Positions 1-9,403 of a DNA stretch of 64,000 nucleotides are shown here, in pieces. Every line of letters begins with the position of its first letter. Position 1 is the first letter of the stretch. Source of the stretch: Aureibaculum algae (GTDB lineage: Bacteria > Bacteroidota > Bacteroidia > Flavobacteriales > Flavobacteriaceae); the NCBI RefSeq assembly GCF_006065315.1, contig NZ_CP040749.1, positions 4,734,001 to 4,798,000 of the forward strand, read 5' to 3'. Under the pieces are notes generated by a model, which ran no database searches, was not told the DNA's origin, and saw nothing but the letters and a program-made list of their open reading frames with translations. The translations under genes were made by a program, and so were the position numbers.

Positions 1-36
1 AATTTTCATAATACTTTTTTTACTGCCAACTGAAAA

Positions 37-60
37 CTGCTACTGCTACTGCTACTGCTA
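37..60. repeat. Hexanucleotide tandem repeat (CTGCTA)4
   Basis: Four perfect copies of CTGCTA lie immediately 3' of the stop codon of the minus-strand DnaJ-like gene. The repeat is outside the reading frame, so slippage would not alter the protein. No function is evident. Confidence 0.8.
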
Positions 61-61
61 A

Positions 62-835
62 CTAAAGCCCTCTTTCTGCTTGAATTTGCTCGTATGCTTT
101 TTGTATTTGTCTAAACTTTTCTTCAGCACCTTTTTGATGAGCTTCACCCAAGTGTCTTAACTTATCTGGATGGTGTTTTTTAGCCATTTTACGATAGGCT
201 TTTTTAACCTCATCATTAGTAGCTGTTTTCGTTATTTCTAAAATTTTATAAGCAGTAACACTACTATACGATGTTGAAGATGATGACGAAGATGAAGAGC
301 CATAAAACATTGCCTTAATAGATTCAAAATCGCGACTGCTAATATATAAATAGGTTGAAATACGTTTTATAGCATCAATTTCTGATTGACTAACAGAACC
401 ATCCGATTGAGCAATACCAAACAAAAAATGTAATAATTGCAATCGCGAAGCATGGGTCATATGCTCTCTGATTTGCATACATACTTGCCGTGTAGGAATA
501 GTCCCTTTTTTTCTTATTTCATTAAATAATTTAAAAGCATTATTCGCACGCTCTTTACCATACATTCTAACAAAGTTATCACGTACATAATCCATTTCTT
601 TTTTGCTCGATCTACCATCTGCTTTAATCACTACCGCAGCGAGTACTAACAAGCTAATTTCAAAGTCTCCACCAGCCGTCTTTGTTCCATTTCTAGGGCC
701 TTGACCTAGTGTATTTATATCCCCTTCAGTAAATCCATCTACCAAACTACCAACAATAAAACCTAAAATACCGCCAATAGGTCCTCCTACAGACCAACCT
801 AATGTAGCACCTATCCATTTTGAAAAATTCGACAT
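62..835 (-). CDS. TerB/J-domain co-chaperone (DjlA-like)
   Basis: A 257-aa protein with three visible parts: a Gly-rich hydrophobic N-terminus (about residues 5-35, probably a membrane anchor), a TerB-like acidic helical domain (about 55-175), and a C-terminal J domain (195-257) with the HPD motif at residues 222-224 that stimulates DnaK ATPase. A run of serines (about 178-190) forms the linker. This order matches DjlA-type membrane co-chaperones, although the N-terminal segment looks like a glycine-zipper. It probably recruits DnaK to the inner membrane. It is divergent from the bacilliredoxin gene, with about 95 bp between starts. Family assignment is confident; the exact role is inferred. 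Confidence 0.85.
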   Translation of the reverse strand: MSNFSKWIGATLGWSVGGPIGGILGFIVGSLVDGFTEGDINTLGQGPRNGTKTAGGDFEISLLVLAAVVIKADGRSSKKEMDYVRDNFVRMYGKERANNAFKLFNEIRKKGTIPTRQVCMQIREHMTHASRLQLLHFLFGIAQSDGSVSQSEIDAIKRISTYLYISSRDFESIKAMFYGSSSSSSSSTSYSSVTAYKILEITKTATNDEVKKAYRKMAKKHHPDKLRHLGEAHQKGAEEKFRQIQKAYEQIQAERGL

Positions 836-930
836 AAAAAATATTCAATTGAGGGTCCAAAGATACATTTATCTTAGAACTATTCTTAATAATGATTATC
901 TTTGCCATTCAATTTTAAAAAGAAAAGAAT

Positions 931-1341
931 ATGTATCCAGAAGAAATAGTAAAACCAATGCGTCAACAATTAGTAGATGCGGGTTTTCAAGAATTAAAAA
1001 CTGCAGACCAAGTTGACGCTATATTGAGTGAAAAAGGTACCACTTTAGTAATGGTAAATTCAGTTTGTGGTTGTGCAGCAGGTACTGCAAGACCAGGGGC
1101 CATTTTATCAACTACAAGTGATAAAAAACCTGATCATTTTACAACTGTTTTTGCAGGAAATGATGTTGAAGCAGTGAATAAAGCGAGAGAACATATGATT
1201 CCGTTTCCTCCATCTTCACCTGCCATTGCATTATTTAAAGATGGTGAATTGGTGCACATGTTAGAGCGTCATCATATTGAAGGTAGATCTGCTGAAATGA
1301 TTGCAGAAAATTTAGCAGGAGCTTATCAAGAGTTTTGTTAA
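931..1341 (+). CDS. BrxA/BrxB-family bacilliredoxin
   Basis: A 136-aa protein with the thioredoxin-like CGC motif (C46-G47-C48) in the context NSVCGCAAG, which is diagnostic of the YphP/YqiW (BrxA/BrxB, DUF1094) family. In Firmicutes these proteins remove bacillithiol from S-bacillithiolated proteins. Bacteroidetes members are commonly present, and some of this phylum make bacillithiol, so a de-bacillithiolation role is plausible but inferred. The length is typical for the family. It has no signal peptide and is therefore cytosolic. The next gene is plsC, 77 nt downstream. Confidence 0.9.
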   Translation: MYPEEIVKPMRQQLVDAGFQELKTADQVDAILSEKGTTLVMVNSVCGCAAGTARPGAILSTTSDKKPDHFTTVFAGNDVEAVNKAREHMIPFPPSSPAIALFKDGELVHMLERHHIEGRSAEMIAENLAGAYQEFC

Positions 1342-1418
1342 ACCTTACATTTTAACCTTCTTCATTCTTTTACTTCAGTTTTAGTAAACAGGAATGAAGA
1401 GGGATTTTTATTAAAAAC

Positions 1419-2156
1419 ATGAGAAAATTATTAGCCTATCCTTTATCTGTTATATATTACCTGTGTTTTGGATTAACACTGTTAATATTTCATCCTATTT
1501 TATGGATTAGCAATAATGTATTTGGCTATAACGCTTTAAAGAAAAGTGTTGATCTGTTTAACTTTTTCTTATTACGATGTTTAAATGTTTTAGGGACTCG
1601 CTTTACGTTTACCAATCCATATGATATAGAAATAAATCAACCTTTGATTATTGTTTCTAACCATCAAAGCATGTACGATATATCACCTATTATTTGGTAT
1701 ATGCGTAAACACCATCCTAAATTTATTAGCAAGGCCGAATTAGGCAAAGGCATACCTAGTATTTCTTATAACTTACGCCATGGAGGTTCTGCATTAATAG
1801 AAAGAAAAAATCCGAGACAAGCCATTACTGCCATAAAGGAATTTTCAGTTTCTGTGGTAAAAAATAATTGGGCTGCTGTAATTTTCCCAGAAGGCACAAG
1901 AAGTAAAAATGGAGTGCCAAAAGATTTTCAAAAAAGAGGATTGTTAACTTTATTTAAAGAAATACCAGAAGCTACGGTTGTTCCAATCTCGATAAATAAT
2001 TCTTGGAAAACAGTACGTTACGGAAAATTTCCAATGGGCATTGGTACGCACATGACCATTACAGTACACAAACCAGTAAAAATTGCTACCTTTACAGATA
2101 AGGAGCTCTTAATAAACGAAGTTGAAACCACCATTAAAAATGGTGTTCATCCATAA
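1419..2156 (+). CDS. plsC: 1-acyl-sn-glycerol-3-phosphate acyltransferase (PlsC)
   Basis: A 245-aa membrane-associated acyltransferase. The N-terminus (about 8-30) is hydrophobic. The catalytic HX4D motif is NHQSMYD (H82, D87), and the substrate-binding FPEGT motif is at 156-160. It converts lysophosphatidic acid to phosphatidic acid in phospholipid synthesis. It is followed after 13 nt by an acyl-ACP desaturase and then an HD hydrolase, all in the same direction, which suggests a lipid-modification operon. The desaturase could supply unsaturated acyl-ACP to this enzyme. Confidence 0.92.
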   Translation: MRKLLAYPLSVIYYLCFGLTLLIFHPILWISNNVFGYNALKKSVDLFNFFLLRCLNVLGTRFTFTNPYDIEINQPLIIVSNHQSMYDISPIIWYMRKHHPKFISKAELGKGIPSISYNLRHGGSALIERKNPRQAITAIKEFSVSVVKNNWAAVIFPEGTRSKNGVPKDFQKRGLLTLFKEIPEATVVPISINNSWKTVRYGKFPMGIGTHMTITVHKPVKIATFTDKELLINEVETTIKNGVHP

Positions 2157-2169
2157 AATATTTATATAT

Positions 2170-3156
2170 ATGTCGTTAAAAAATAAAAGATTAGAAGTAA
2201 TGCGATTTTTGGAAAAAGATGTTGATGCATTGATTCAAAAATATTTAATCCCAGTTGATAAAATTTGGCAGCCTTCCGATTTCTTACCTGATTCTGAAGG
2301 TGATAATTTTTTTAATGAGGTTACTGAAATACGTGAACTAGCAAAAGAATTACCTTACGACTTTTGGGTTGTTTTAGTGGGTGATATGATTACCGAAGAA
2401 GCACTACCTACTTACGAGTCTTGGTTAATGGATGTTGAAGGTGTAGATCAAGTTGATACCAACCCTTGGGGAAAATGGGTGCGTCAATGGACAGGTGAAG
2501 AGAATAGACATGGAGATGTATTGAACAAATACTTGTACCTTTCTGGAAGGGTAAATATGAAAGAAATTGAAATTACTACGCAGCATTTAATTACTGATGG
2601 TTTTGATATTGGTACAGACCGTGACCCTTATAAAAACTTTGTTTACACTAGTTTTCAAGAACTGGCAACCTATGTATCTCACAACAGAGTAGCGAAATTG
2701 GCAAAAGCAAAAGGCAATAAACAATTGGCTAAAATGTGTCGTATTATTTCTGGTGACGAAATGCGTCATCACAATGCGTATTCTGAATTTGTAGAGCGTA
2801 TTTTTAAAGTTGATCCTAGCCAAATGATGTTGGCATTTCAATATATGATGAAGCAAAAAATTGTTATGCCTGCACAATTTTTAAGGGAATCTGGAGACAA
2901 AATTGGTACTGCTTTTGAAGAATTTTCGAATACAGCACAACGTATTGGTGTGTACACTTCTTTAGATTATGTTGACATTTTAGACAAACTTGTAAAACGT
3001 TGGGAAATTGATAAGATTACCGACCTTTCAGATGAAGCTGAAAAAGCAAGGGACTATTTAATTAACTTACCGGCAAGAATGTTACGCTTAGCGGATCGTA
3101 TGAAAATTCCTGAAAATTCTTTTCAATTTAAATGGGTAGAACCAGCGACTAAATAG
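2170..3156 (+). CDS. Acyl-ACP desaturase (soluble diiron, fatty acid desaturase type 2)
   Basis: A 328-aa protein starting at ATG 2170; an upstream in-frame ATG at 2122 would overlap plsC by 35 nt and add an unlikely extension. Two carboxylate-histidine diiron motifs are visible: EENRH (110-114) and DEMRHH (196-201), as in plant stearoyl-ACP delta-9 desaturases and their bacterial homologues. It introduces a double bond into acyl-ACP using O2 and an electron donor (ferredoxin in plants). It is soluble and cytosolic. Its position directly behind plsC fits control of membrane unsaturation. The A/T-rich region before the start has no Shine-Dalgarno sequence, as is usual in this phylum. Confidence 0.92.
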   Translation: MSLKNKRLEVMRFLEKDVDALIQKYLIPVDKIWQPSDFLPDSEGDNFFNEVTEIRELAKELPYDFWVVLVGDMITEEALPTYESWLMDVEGVDQVDTNPWGKWVRQWTGEENRHGDVLNKYLYLSGRVNMKEIEITTQHLITDGFDIGTDRDPYKNFVYTSFQELATYVSHNRVAKLAKAKGNKQLAKMCRIISGDEMRHHNAYSEFVERIFKVDPSQMMLAFQYMMKQKIVMPAQFLRESGDKIGTAFEEFSNTAQRIGVYTSLDYVDILDKLVKRWEIDKITDLSDEAEKARDYLINLPARMLRLADRMKIPENSFQFKWVEPATK

Positions 3157-3165
3157 ATTCACTAT

Positions 3166-3825
3166 ATGGATCAAAATCAAATCATCTCTAAGACCATTGA
3201 CTTTGTAAAAGACAAATTAATTGGGGCAGAAGGAGGCCATGATTGGTTTCATATTGAACGGGTATATAACAATGCCCAATTGATTTCTAAAACAGAGAAT
3301 GCTGACCGTTTTATCGTTGCACTTGGTGCATTATTACATGATATCGCTGATGCTAAATTTCACGATGGTGATGAAACTGTTGGTCCAAAAGTAGCTCGTG
3401 AATTTTTATTTCAACAAAATATTGATAGTACAATAATTGAGCACGTTATTAAAATAATTGAGAATATTTCTTACAAATCATCACTTTCTAAAAGCCAAAA
3501 TAAATTTACATCAATAGAACTTGACATTGTACAAGATGCAGATAGATTAGATGCTATAGGAGCTATTGGTATTGCACGTTGTTTTAATTATGGAGGATTT
3601 AAAAACAGGGAAATATACAACCCTGATATTGCCCCAAATTTAAACATGACTAAAGAGGAATACAAAAACTCAACGGCACCAACCATTAATCATTTTTATG
3701 AAAAACTGTTGTTACTAAAAGATAAAATGAATACCAAATCTGGAAAAAAAATAGCCAAGAAAAGACATGAGTATATGATAAAATATTTAGATCAGTTCGA
3801 TGCGGAATGGAATGGTAAATTGTAA
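3166..3825 (+). CDS. HD-domain phosphohydrolase (YedJ-like)
   Basis: A 219-aa cytosolic protein of the HD superfamily. The metal-binding residues are recognisable: H29 in the HDWFH context, H58-D59 (LLHDIADAKFHDGDE) and a later Asp in QDADRLDA (about 127). The family hydrolyses phosphate esters or nucleotides, and YedJ-type members have no settled substrate. It lies 9 nt after the desaturase stop and is probably co-transcribed with it. It ends at a strong bidirectional terminator. The role in the lipid operon, if any, is unknown. Confidence 0.85.
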   Translation: MDQNQIISKTIDFVKDKLIGAEGGHDWFHIERVYNNAQLISKTENADRFIVALGALLHDIADAKFHDGDETVGPKVAREFLFQQNIDSTIIEHVIKIIENISYKSSLSKSQNKFTSIELDIVQDADRLDAIGAIGIARCFNYGGFKNREIYNPDIAPNLNMTKEEYKNSTAPTINHFYEKLLLLKDKMNTKSGKKIAKKRHEYMIKYLDQFDAEWNGKL

Positions 3826-3837
3826 TTGATTTCAAAC

Positions 3838-3880
3838 AAAAAAAGCCCAATGAAAATGTTATTTTCATTGGGCTTTTTTT
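3838..3880. terminator. Bidirectional rho-independent terminator
   Basis: A perfect 20-bp stem (arms 3838-3857 and 3861-3880) with a GTT loop. The GC part is AGCCCAATG, with A7 on one side and T7 on the other. It separates the convergent HD hydrolase (+) and TraB/GumN (-) genes and should terminate both. Confidence 0.95.
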
Positions 3881-3895
3881 AATAAATTCGATGTT

Positions 3896-4756
3896 TTAAT
3901 CTAACACAGGTGTTACGGTATATCCTTCGTCTTTTAACAATTGTATGACTCCTTTTTTACCACCTAAATGTCCAGCTCCTACAGCATAAATCACTTTTTT
4001 CTCCTTAGAAATTTCAGGTATTTTTTTCACCCAATTCTTATTTCTATTTAGTAATAAAGCATCAATCATTTTTTCATCGTTATCAAAAGATGTCAATGTA
4101 AAATTATATAAAGAATCTATATTTTCTGACTTGTATTTTGCTACCATTTTTCCGTAAAGTTCTTTTGTTTCCTCAGGATCATCTAACATTTCAACCAATT
4201 CATCTAATTGATCCTCATAAGGAATACTATCAAAAACCGACATTTGATCATTTACCGTTTCCAAACCCTTCAATTCTTTTTTAGCAGCTTTAGCCATTCC
4301 GATAAATGTCATTTCGTAACTCGCTACTTGTTTCCCCATAAATGAAGACATAATAGTAGATGACATATACAAAGGTTTAAATTTATTAAATTGTGCAAAG
4401 CCCATGCCTACGTTTTCTTTTAAATAAGCGTCTAATAATTTATACTCTGTTGAATCTACATGGTTAGACAAAAGATCTTGCTCACCAATCATCATTTCTT
4501 TCATCATTTCCTGCATCATTTCAGGACTATCCATATCCAACTCCAAATAAATTTCATCTGAACTTTCAAAGGCATCTTTCACCTTCTGAGGCATGGAAAA
4601 ATCGTTTTGAGGCATCATATGTATGGTACCAAAAAAATAGGAAGTTTGGATATTGTCACCTTCTATTTTCCACAACAGACTACTTTTTTCTTGTGCTTGA
4701 ACTGTTGTCATTAAAAAGCATAACAATGCAATTATTGTTACTATTTGTTTTTTCAT
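3896..4756 (-). CDS. TraB/GumN family secreted protein
   Basis: A 286-aa protein with a signal peptide (about 1-21, ending VQA-QE). The family's N-terminal FFGTIH motif is present (G43-H46), together with a C-terminal AVGAGHLGGKKGV segment. TraB/GumN proteins share a Tiki/EreA-like fold that is probably metal-dependent and hydrolytic, but bacterial members lack a proven function. The protein is exported, probably to the periplasm. It is monocistronic, with its stop facing the bidirectional terminator and its start 108 nt downstream of the S9 peptidase stop. Confidence 0.85.
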   Translation of the reverse strand: MKKQIVTIIALLCFLMTTVQAQEKSSLLWKIEGDNIQTSYFFGTIHMMPQNDFSMPQKVKDAFESSDEIYLELDMDSPEMMQEMMKEMMIGEQDLLSNHVDSTEYKLLDAYLKENVGMGFAQFNKFKPLYMSSTIMSSFMGKQVASYEMTFIGMAKAAKKELKGLETVNDQMSVFDSIPYEDQLDELVEMLDDPEETKELYGKMVAKYKSENIDSLYNFTLTSFDNDEKMIDALLLNRNKNWVKKIPEISKEKKVIYAVGAGHLGGKKGVIQLLKDEGYTVTPVLD

Positions 4757-4864
4757 TTTTGAGTTTTTTTGAGTGTTAAAAGTACTTCACTTTATGTTGA
4801 AATGTTACTTTAATTAAAAAGTGGGAAAACCAATATGATAATCCCACTTTTAAATGTGTGTTTT

Positions 4865-7504
4865 CTATTTTAATTTAGTGGTAATTTTTGCATTACCCAT
4901 CGCAGGTACCACTTGTTCAATTTGACTTGCCGCTTTTTTATCTACGTCAATCAACATTGTTGTTGAGTCCTTATCATTTTCTACATTAGAAATAACAACT
5001 TTCCATTGATTATTTTCTTTTCCTGTCACTTCTAACTTCATCGTATTCAATTTTTGTGACATTACATCAAGACTATAAAAAGAGGTCTCATACCCATCCG
5101 CTAACGGCAAACGAGCCACTAACATATCATAACCAGCTCCATTGGTTAAATACGCTCCTTCTACTGGCATATCTTTGGTTTTACCCATCATTGTAAGCGA
5201 AATAGTATCTTTTGTATAGTTAATCTCAAAAGTTTGACCACCTTGTGTAATAACTCTTTTAACGGGAGTCATGTTTTCTAAATAAACTACATCCTCACTA
5301 TTTCCAATTGCCGATGTAGATGCATCTTTAATAACCCATTGTGTTCCTTCCTTTTTAACCTCACGTGTTAATTGCATCGGTATGTTCTGTCCTTGAACTT
5401 CTATGGTAACATCATATTGATTTGTCGACGCTTTTAAGTCGTCACTTAAAGCAGGTAGTGTTGCAGCAACAGCTACTTTCTCTAATTTTTTATAAACTAC
5501 TTTAGAAATATCTTGAGTAATTTCACCCAATCTTTTTTCAACGTCTTCACTCATATCTTTTTGATATCGACCACCTAAATGTTTGGCTAAGAATTTCTCA
5601 ATTGAAACCCACATTGCCATATTATTATTTGGCTTTCTAAATCCGTGACCTTCATCATCTGCTAAGATATATTCCACATCTTTTCCAGAATCTCGCATTG
5701 AAACCACAATCTGATCACTTTCTGCCTGCTTTACTCTAGGATCATTTGCCCCTTGAATAATTAATAATGGTTTGGTAATTTTATCAGCACTAAATAATGG
5801 ACTTGCTTCCGTAATTAGTTTTTTACCTTCTTCCGTTTCAGGATCACCTGTCATTTCATATAAACTTTTTCTAAAAGATTCCCAATATGCAGGTATAGAT
5901 TCTAGTAATGTAAATAAGTTACTTGGCCCTACAATATCAACACCACAAGTGTAAACTTCTGGAGTAAATGCCAAACCAGCTAATGTTGCATAACCACCAT
6001 AACTACCACCCATAATAGCTACTCTATCTTTATCTGCAATACCATTACCAATAAAATGCTTTACACCCCACGTAATATCATCTTGCATTTTTTTACCCCA
6101 TTCTCTATCTCCTGCATTTAAAAATGCTTTTCCGTAACCACCACTAGCTCTAAAGTTCGGTTGTAGCACGGCATAGCCTCTATTCGCTAATATTTGAGCA
6201 TAAGGATTATACCCCCAATAATCTCTCGGTCCTTTTGGACCTCCATGTACTAAAACGACAAGCGGTAAATTCTTTTTTGCTACGCCTACTGGTACAGTTA
6301 AATAACCAGGAATTTCTAATCCGTCACTACTTTTATAAGAAACAGGCTCCATTTTAGCTAAATGTTGTTCTACTTCTTTTAAACGTGGTCTTGGTGTATA
6401 TTGATGAATCAATTTTTTTGTATCCCAATTAAAATAATAAGTATCAGAAGCTGAATTATCACTGCTTGTTGAAATCAACATTTGCTTATAATCTTTTGTA
6501 AAACTTGCAAAGCCAATTTCTTTACCTTTGAATTTCTTTTCTAAGTAGTTATACATTTTTTCCCACTTCTTATCTTTCCAAAGACGCTCTCTTTTATCGT
6601 ATGTATAAGATGTATATATAATTTCACGTGTATTATCGTCTATAAACATACCTCCAAAATCAACTTTATTTTTAGGGTCACTCTCTATTTTCTCAATCTT
6701 TTGAGATTGTGGATCCATTGTATAAAGCGTAGAAAAGTTGACATCTCCTTTATTAGAAACCAAATACATTTTAGTATTGTCTTTGTTCCAACCTGCTGCA
6801 TAAGCTTGTTCTTGCAAATTAGTTTCGTATATCTTCGTAAATTTATTATCGCCATCTATACGGTGAATTTCAGAATGACCAGCTTCATTAGTTCTATACG
6901 CTAATCGCGGATTTTCATCCCAATCAAAGTTCCAACTGGTTATTCTATTGTTATTTTCATACAACAAATCTAATTTACCTGTACTGATATCTAATTTATA
7001 TAAATCATGCCAAGCTTTATCTCTATCATTAATACCCACCATCAATTCATTAGGGTTCTTTTTACTCGCTTGATAAATTTGAGCGGTTACATCCTTCATC
7101 GGTGTTAAGTTTTTAGAAACAGGCACACCTGTTGCTTCATCAGCTTTATCATTCGGGTTTACCGCATAAATATTATAGTTCTCATCGCCCTTATTGTCTT
7201 TTACAAATAGGATCTTTGTACCATCATAAGTCCATGAATAACCTCCTAGTGGCCTTTCATTATTTGTCAATGGACGTGCTTCATCGAAAGGTTGATCAAA
7301 TTTTTTCACCCAAATGTTCATTATTCCGTTGTATTCTTTCAAAAAAGAAATCCATTGTCCATCAGGACTCAATTGCCCACTAGATATTTCAGGATTTCCA
7401 AAAAAGATATCACGATCAATTATAGGTACATCGTTTTGTTGTGCATTTGCATTTGGTATTATCAGGGTAAATAGTGTCAGCATTATTAAGATTTGTTTTT
7501 TCAT
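4865..7504 (-). CDS. S9-family prolyl oligopeptidase-like peptidase
   Basis: An 879-aa exported serine peptidase. It has a signal peptide (1-21), a beta-propeller region with PD40-like repeats (about 35-370), and an alpha/beta-hydrolase peptidase S9 domain (about 390-645). The catalytic triad is visible as S501 (GGSYGG), D588 (GANDPR) and H620 (EGHGF). An additional domain of about 230 residues follows the catalytic domain (650-879), so the protein is longer than usual for dipeptidyl/acylaminoacyl peptidases; I cannot name this domain. The enzyme probably degrades oligopeptides in the periplasm. A second, shorter S9 peptidase lies at 52487-54505. Confidence 0.9.
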   Translation of the reverse strand: MKKQILIMLTLFTLIIPNANAQQNDVPIIDRDIFFGNPEISSGQLSPDGQWISFLKEYNGIMNIWVKKFDQPFDEARPLTNNERPLGGYSWTYDGTKILFVKDNKGDENYNIYAVNPNDKADEATGVPVSKNLTPMKDVTAQIYQASKKNPNELMVGINDRDKAWHDLYKLDISTGKLDLLYENNNRITSWNFDWDENPRLAYRTNEAGHSEIHRIDGDNKFTKIYETNLQEQAYAAGWNKDNTKMYLVSNKGDVNFSTLYTMDPQSQKIEKIESDPKNKVDFGGMFIDDNTREIIYTSYTYDKRERLWKDKKWEKMYNYLEKKFKGKEIGFASFTKDYKQMLISTSSDNSASDTYYFNWDTKKLIHQYTPRPRLKEVEQHLAKMEPVSYKSSDGLEIPGYLTVPVGVAKKNLPLVVLVHGGPKGPRDYWGYNPYAQILANRGYAVLQPNFRASGGYGKAFLNAGDREWGKKMQDDITWGVKHFIGNGIADKDRVAIMGGSYGGYATLAGLAFTPEVYTCGVDIVGPSNLFTLLESIPAYWESFRKSLYEMTGDPETEEGKKLITEASPLFSADKITKPLLIIQGANDPRVKQAESDQIVVSMRDSGKDVEYILADDEGHGFRKPNNNMAMWVSIEKFLAKHLGGRYQKDMSEDVEKRLGEITQDISKVVYKKLEKVAVAATLPALSDDLKASTNQYDVTIEVQGQNIPMQLTREVKKEGTQWVIKDASTSAIGNSEDVVYLENMTPVKRVITQGGQTFEINYTKDTISLTMMGKTKDMPVEGAYLTNGAGYDMLVARLPLADGYETSFYSLDVMSQKLNTMKLEVTGKENNQWKVVISNVENDKDSTTMLIDVDKKAASQIEQVVPAMGNAKITTKLK

Positions 7505-7540
7505 TTTTAATAATTTAAAGTTAGTATATGTTTTATTTTA

Positions 7541-7786
7541 TTATCGACTTACAGCATAGTAAATTACATAAATCCAACTAAATACGCCATGCAATATAGC
7601 CCATAAAATCGATTTATTCCTTTCCCAAGAAACAGTTACAGCAATTACACTACCCAGTCCTACTCCATTTTTAATAACCGTTTGTTGTATTTCTGGAGTA
7701 ATTGTACTCTGACTGTAACTATCTAACGAGAACAACAATAGTACTGCTGTTAATTTTAGAATATTTTTTATTTTCAGTTTATTCAT
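7541..7786 (-). CDS. Small exported or membrane hypothetical protein
   Basis: An 81-aa protein if started at ATG 7786, which gives a clean signal-peptide-like N-terminus (basic, then LTAVLLLFSL, then SYSQS). An in-frame ATG at 7810 would add eight residues. The C-terminal half is a second hydrophobic helix with aromatic residues (ILWAILHGVFSWIYVIYY). I do not recognise the family. Short proteins with this C-terminal pattern are common in Flavobacteriaceae. It belongs to a minus-strand set of small secreted or membrane proteins between 7.5 and 9.2 kb. Confidence 0.6.
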   Translation of the reverse strand: MNKLKIKNILKLTAVLLLFSLDSYSQSTITPEIQQTVIKNGVGLGSVIAVTVSWERNKSILWAILHGVFSWIYVIYYAVSR

Positions 7787-7905
7787 TCTATTTTTAATTA
7801 AAGGTTGCATAATTTTCTATTTAATTTTTAAAGAATTACGGCTTCTATTATTTTGATGATTGCATCTATTACTATTAGTATCATTTTTTATAAATTTTAA
7901 GTTAG

Positions 7906-8304
7906 TTATTGGATTACACCATTTCTTATGGTTATTATTTCAGTATTTTTTTTGTTATTCAATTCTATAGTTAAAAGGTCAAAATCTTTAAAACCTTTTA
8001 CCTTTTTGTTTAATATTTCATTAATACGGATAGCTTCATCTTCAAAATATTGATAATCACAATCAATCATTTGATATTCTGCCTTTTCAGTTGACATACC
8101 CTCTTTACCAAATTGCAATCCTTTTGCGTAGATAATCTGATTTATCTCCGTGCAATCGCAATTTTCTTCGAGAACTTCGCTAATTAAGTCTGATCTATCT
8201 GTAGCATCTTGATAGCCATCTAAAAACCCTTTTATCATTACGGCTATAGCAACAAGTACTACTGCTATAATTACTGTTCTTGTTATATTTTTCTTTTTTG
8301 TCAT
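7906..8304 (-). CDS. Hypothetical membrane-anchored protein
   Basis: A 132-aa protein with one N-terminal transmembrane helix (about 10-27, preceded by Lys/Arg) and a soluble acidic remainder. It has a Cys-x-Cys pair in EENCDCTE (about 49-50) and a third cysteine (MIDCDY) that could bind metal or form a disulfide. No family is recognised. The preceding gene on the same strand ends 43 nt upstream. Orientation and lack of signal cleavage suggest a single-pass inner-membrane protein. Function unknown. Confidence 0.55.
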   Translation of the reverse strand: MTKKKNITRTVIIAVVLVAIAVMIKGFLDGYQDATDRSDLISEVLEENCDCTEINQIIYAKGLQFGKEGMSTEKAEYQMIDCDYQYFEDEAIRINEILNKKVKGFKDFDLLTIELNNKKNTEIITIRNGVIQ

Positions 8305-8347
8305 GTGTTCTACTTTTAAGTGATTATAATGTTTAACTATTCGGTTT

Positions 8348-9169
8348 CTAATATTTCACAGTACAATTAAACCCAACACCTACCGCACCTACTTTCTCCC
8401 AATCACCTTGACTAACATCTCTAATAATCATTTTGTTCCCTAAAAATGCCGCTGAAAAAAACAGCTCATCCTCAGGTTTTGGTTCTTCAATCAATTCAAG
8501 TGTACAATAGATATCATCTTTCACAATAATGTTATACGCTTCAAGGTTCAGTGTAAATTCGCCCTCCTTTACATTAATTGGAAAAATTATATTCTGATTT
8601 ACAATTTTCTCATAAGGCAGTCCATCTTTTATGCTATAGAAATTTATACGGTATTTTAGTGAATCATTACTATTCGCAGCAATATTTGTATGAAAGCTTT
8701 TAATATAGGTTGGACTATTGTTTATCCTAATTTTTGTTCCAATTTCTTGTCCAAGTGTAATTTCTGTAAATCCGAGCCTTATTCTTTTAGATTTCGATTT
8801 ATTTCCAATTACTTTTTCTTTCAGTTTTTTAGCGGTTAATACAACTTCACTCAATGTTGTAACATCGGGGTAAAGTAAAATCTCTTTATTAGTCTTTAAC
8901 ATGTTTAAAAAATCACGGACCAGTATAGATTTAGATTTGTAGCCAATTGAGGATAGTCTAATGGAATCATTAAATACATTTGATTTCGTTTCAAATTCAA
9001 AATTACCTTCAAAATTAGTTACAGTTCCAATACTCTTATTAATGATTCCAATATTCACATAAGGGATAGGTTCGTCGGTTTCAATATCTTTTATGACTCC
9101 CTGTGCAAAATTTTGTGCGAAAAGAGACATTGTACTAATGAATAAAATGATGCTTATTTTAAATTTCAT
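8348..9169 (-). CDS. CarboxypepD_reg-like domain exported protein
   Basis: A 273-aa protein with a signal peptide (1-18) and an N-terminal carboxypeptidase-regulatory-like beta-sandwich (about 20-105; GVIKDIETDEPIPYVNIGI followed by GNFEF). This domain in Bacteroidetes commonly leads TonB-dependent receptors, but no plug or barrel follows here. The remaining 160 residues are beta-rich with no recognised motif. It is probably periplasmic or surface-associated. The 234 nt upstream hold no other gene, only a 24-bp perfect palindrome at 9356. Confidence 0.75.
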   Translation of the reverse strand: MKFKISIILFISTMSLFAQNFAQGVIKDIETDEPIPYVNIGIINKSIGTVTNFEGNFEFETKSNVFNDSIRLSSIGYKSKSILVRDFLNMLKTNKEILLYPDVTTLSEVVLTAKKLKEKVIGNKSKSKRIRLGFTEITLGQEIGTKIRINNSPTYIKSFHTNIAANSNDSLKYRINFYSIKDGLPYEKIVNQNIIFPINVKEGEFTLNLEAYNIIVKDDIYCTLELIEEPKPEDELFFSAAFLGNKMIIRDVSQGDWEKVGAVGVGFNCTVKY

Positions 9170-9355
9170 GCTATTATATTTTTTAGTTGTTTATTGTTGT
9201 TTGATTTCTGAAGCAAATAACCTTCTAAATAATAGGTTACACAAGCAAAGCCACCCCAGTTTTAGAAAAATGGGGATAAATATTAGAGTTTAAAAATCTG
9301 TTTATCAGTACTTTATCTCGACATGAGACTTAACAAACGAACGCGTCATTTGGCA

Positions 9356-9379
9356 ACCCTAAATTTATAAATTTAGGGT
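9356..9379. repeat. 24-bp perfect palindrome
   Basis: ACCCTAAATTTA followed by its exact reverse complement. It lies 24 nt beyond the stop of the minus-strand TPR-AraC gene. No T-tract follows on the minus strand, so it is not a canonical terminator. It could be a symmetric protein-binding site or an mRNA 3'-end hairpin. Confidence 0.7.
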
Positions 9380-9403
9380 AAAAGAAGTGTAAAAACCAGT
9401 TCT

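Noticed and set aside
37..60. (CTGCTA)4 as a phase-variation tract
   Set aside because: The repeat lies after the stop codon, and a 6-nt unit would not shift a frame anyway; kept only as a repeat.
2122..2169. N-terminal extension of the desaturase from ATG 2122
   Set aside because: It would overlap plsC and add residues not expected in the family; ATG 2170 fits better.
7828..7884. 18-codon minus-strand ORF encoding a hydrophobic peptide (MILIVIDAIIKIIEAVIL)
   Set aside because: No promoter, no recognisable relative and an AT-rich context in which such short ORFs arise by chance; it could be a small toxin-like peptide but I cannot support it.
9254..9276. CCCCA...TGGGG inverted repeat
   Set aside because: Only a 5-bp stem with a long loop and no T-tract; not distinguishable from chance.
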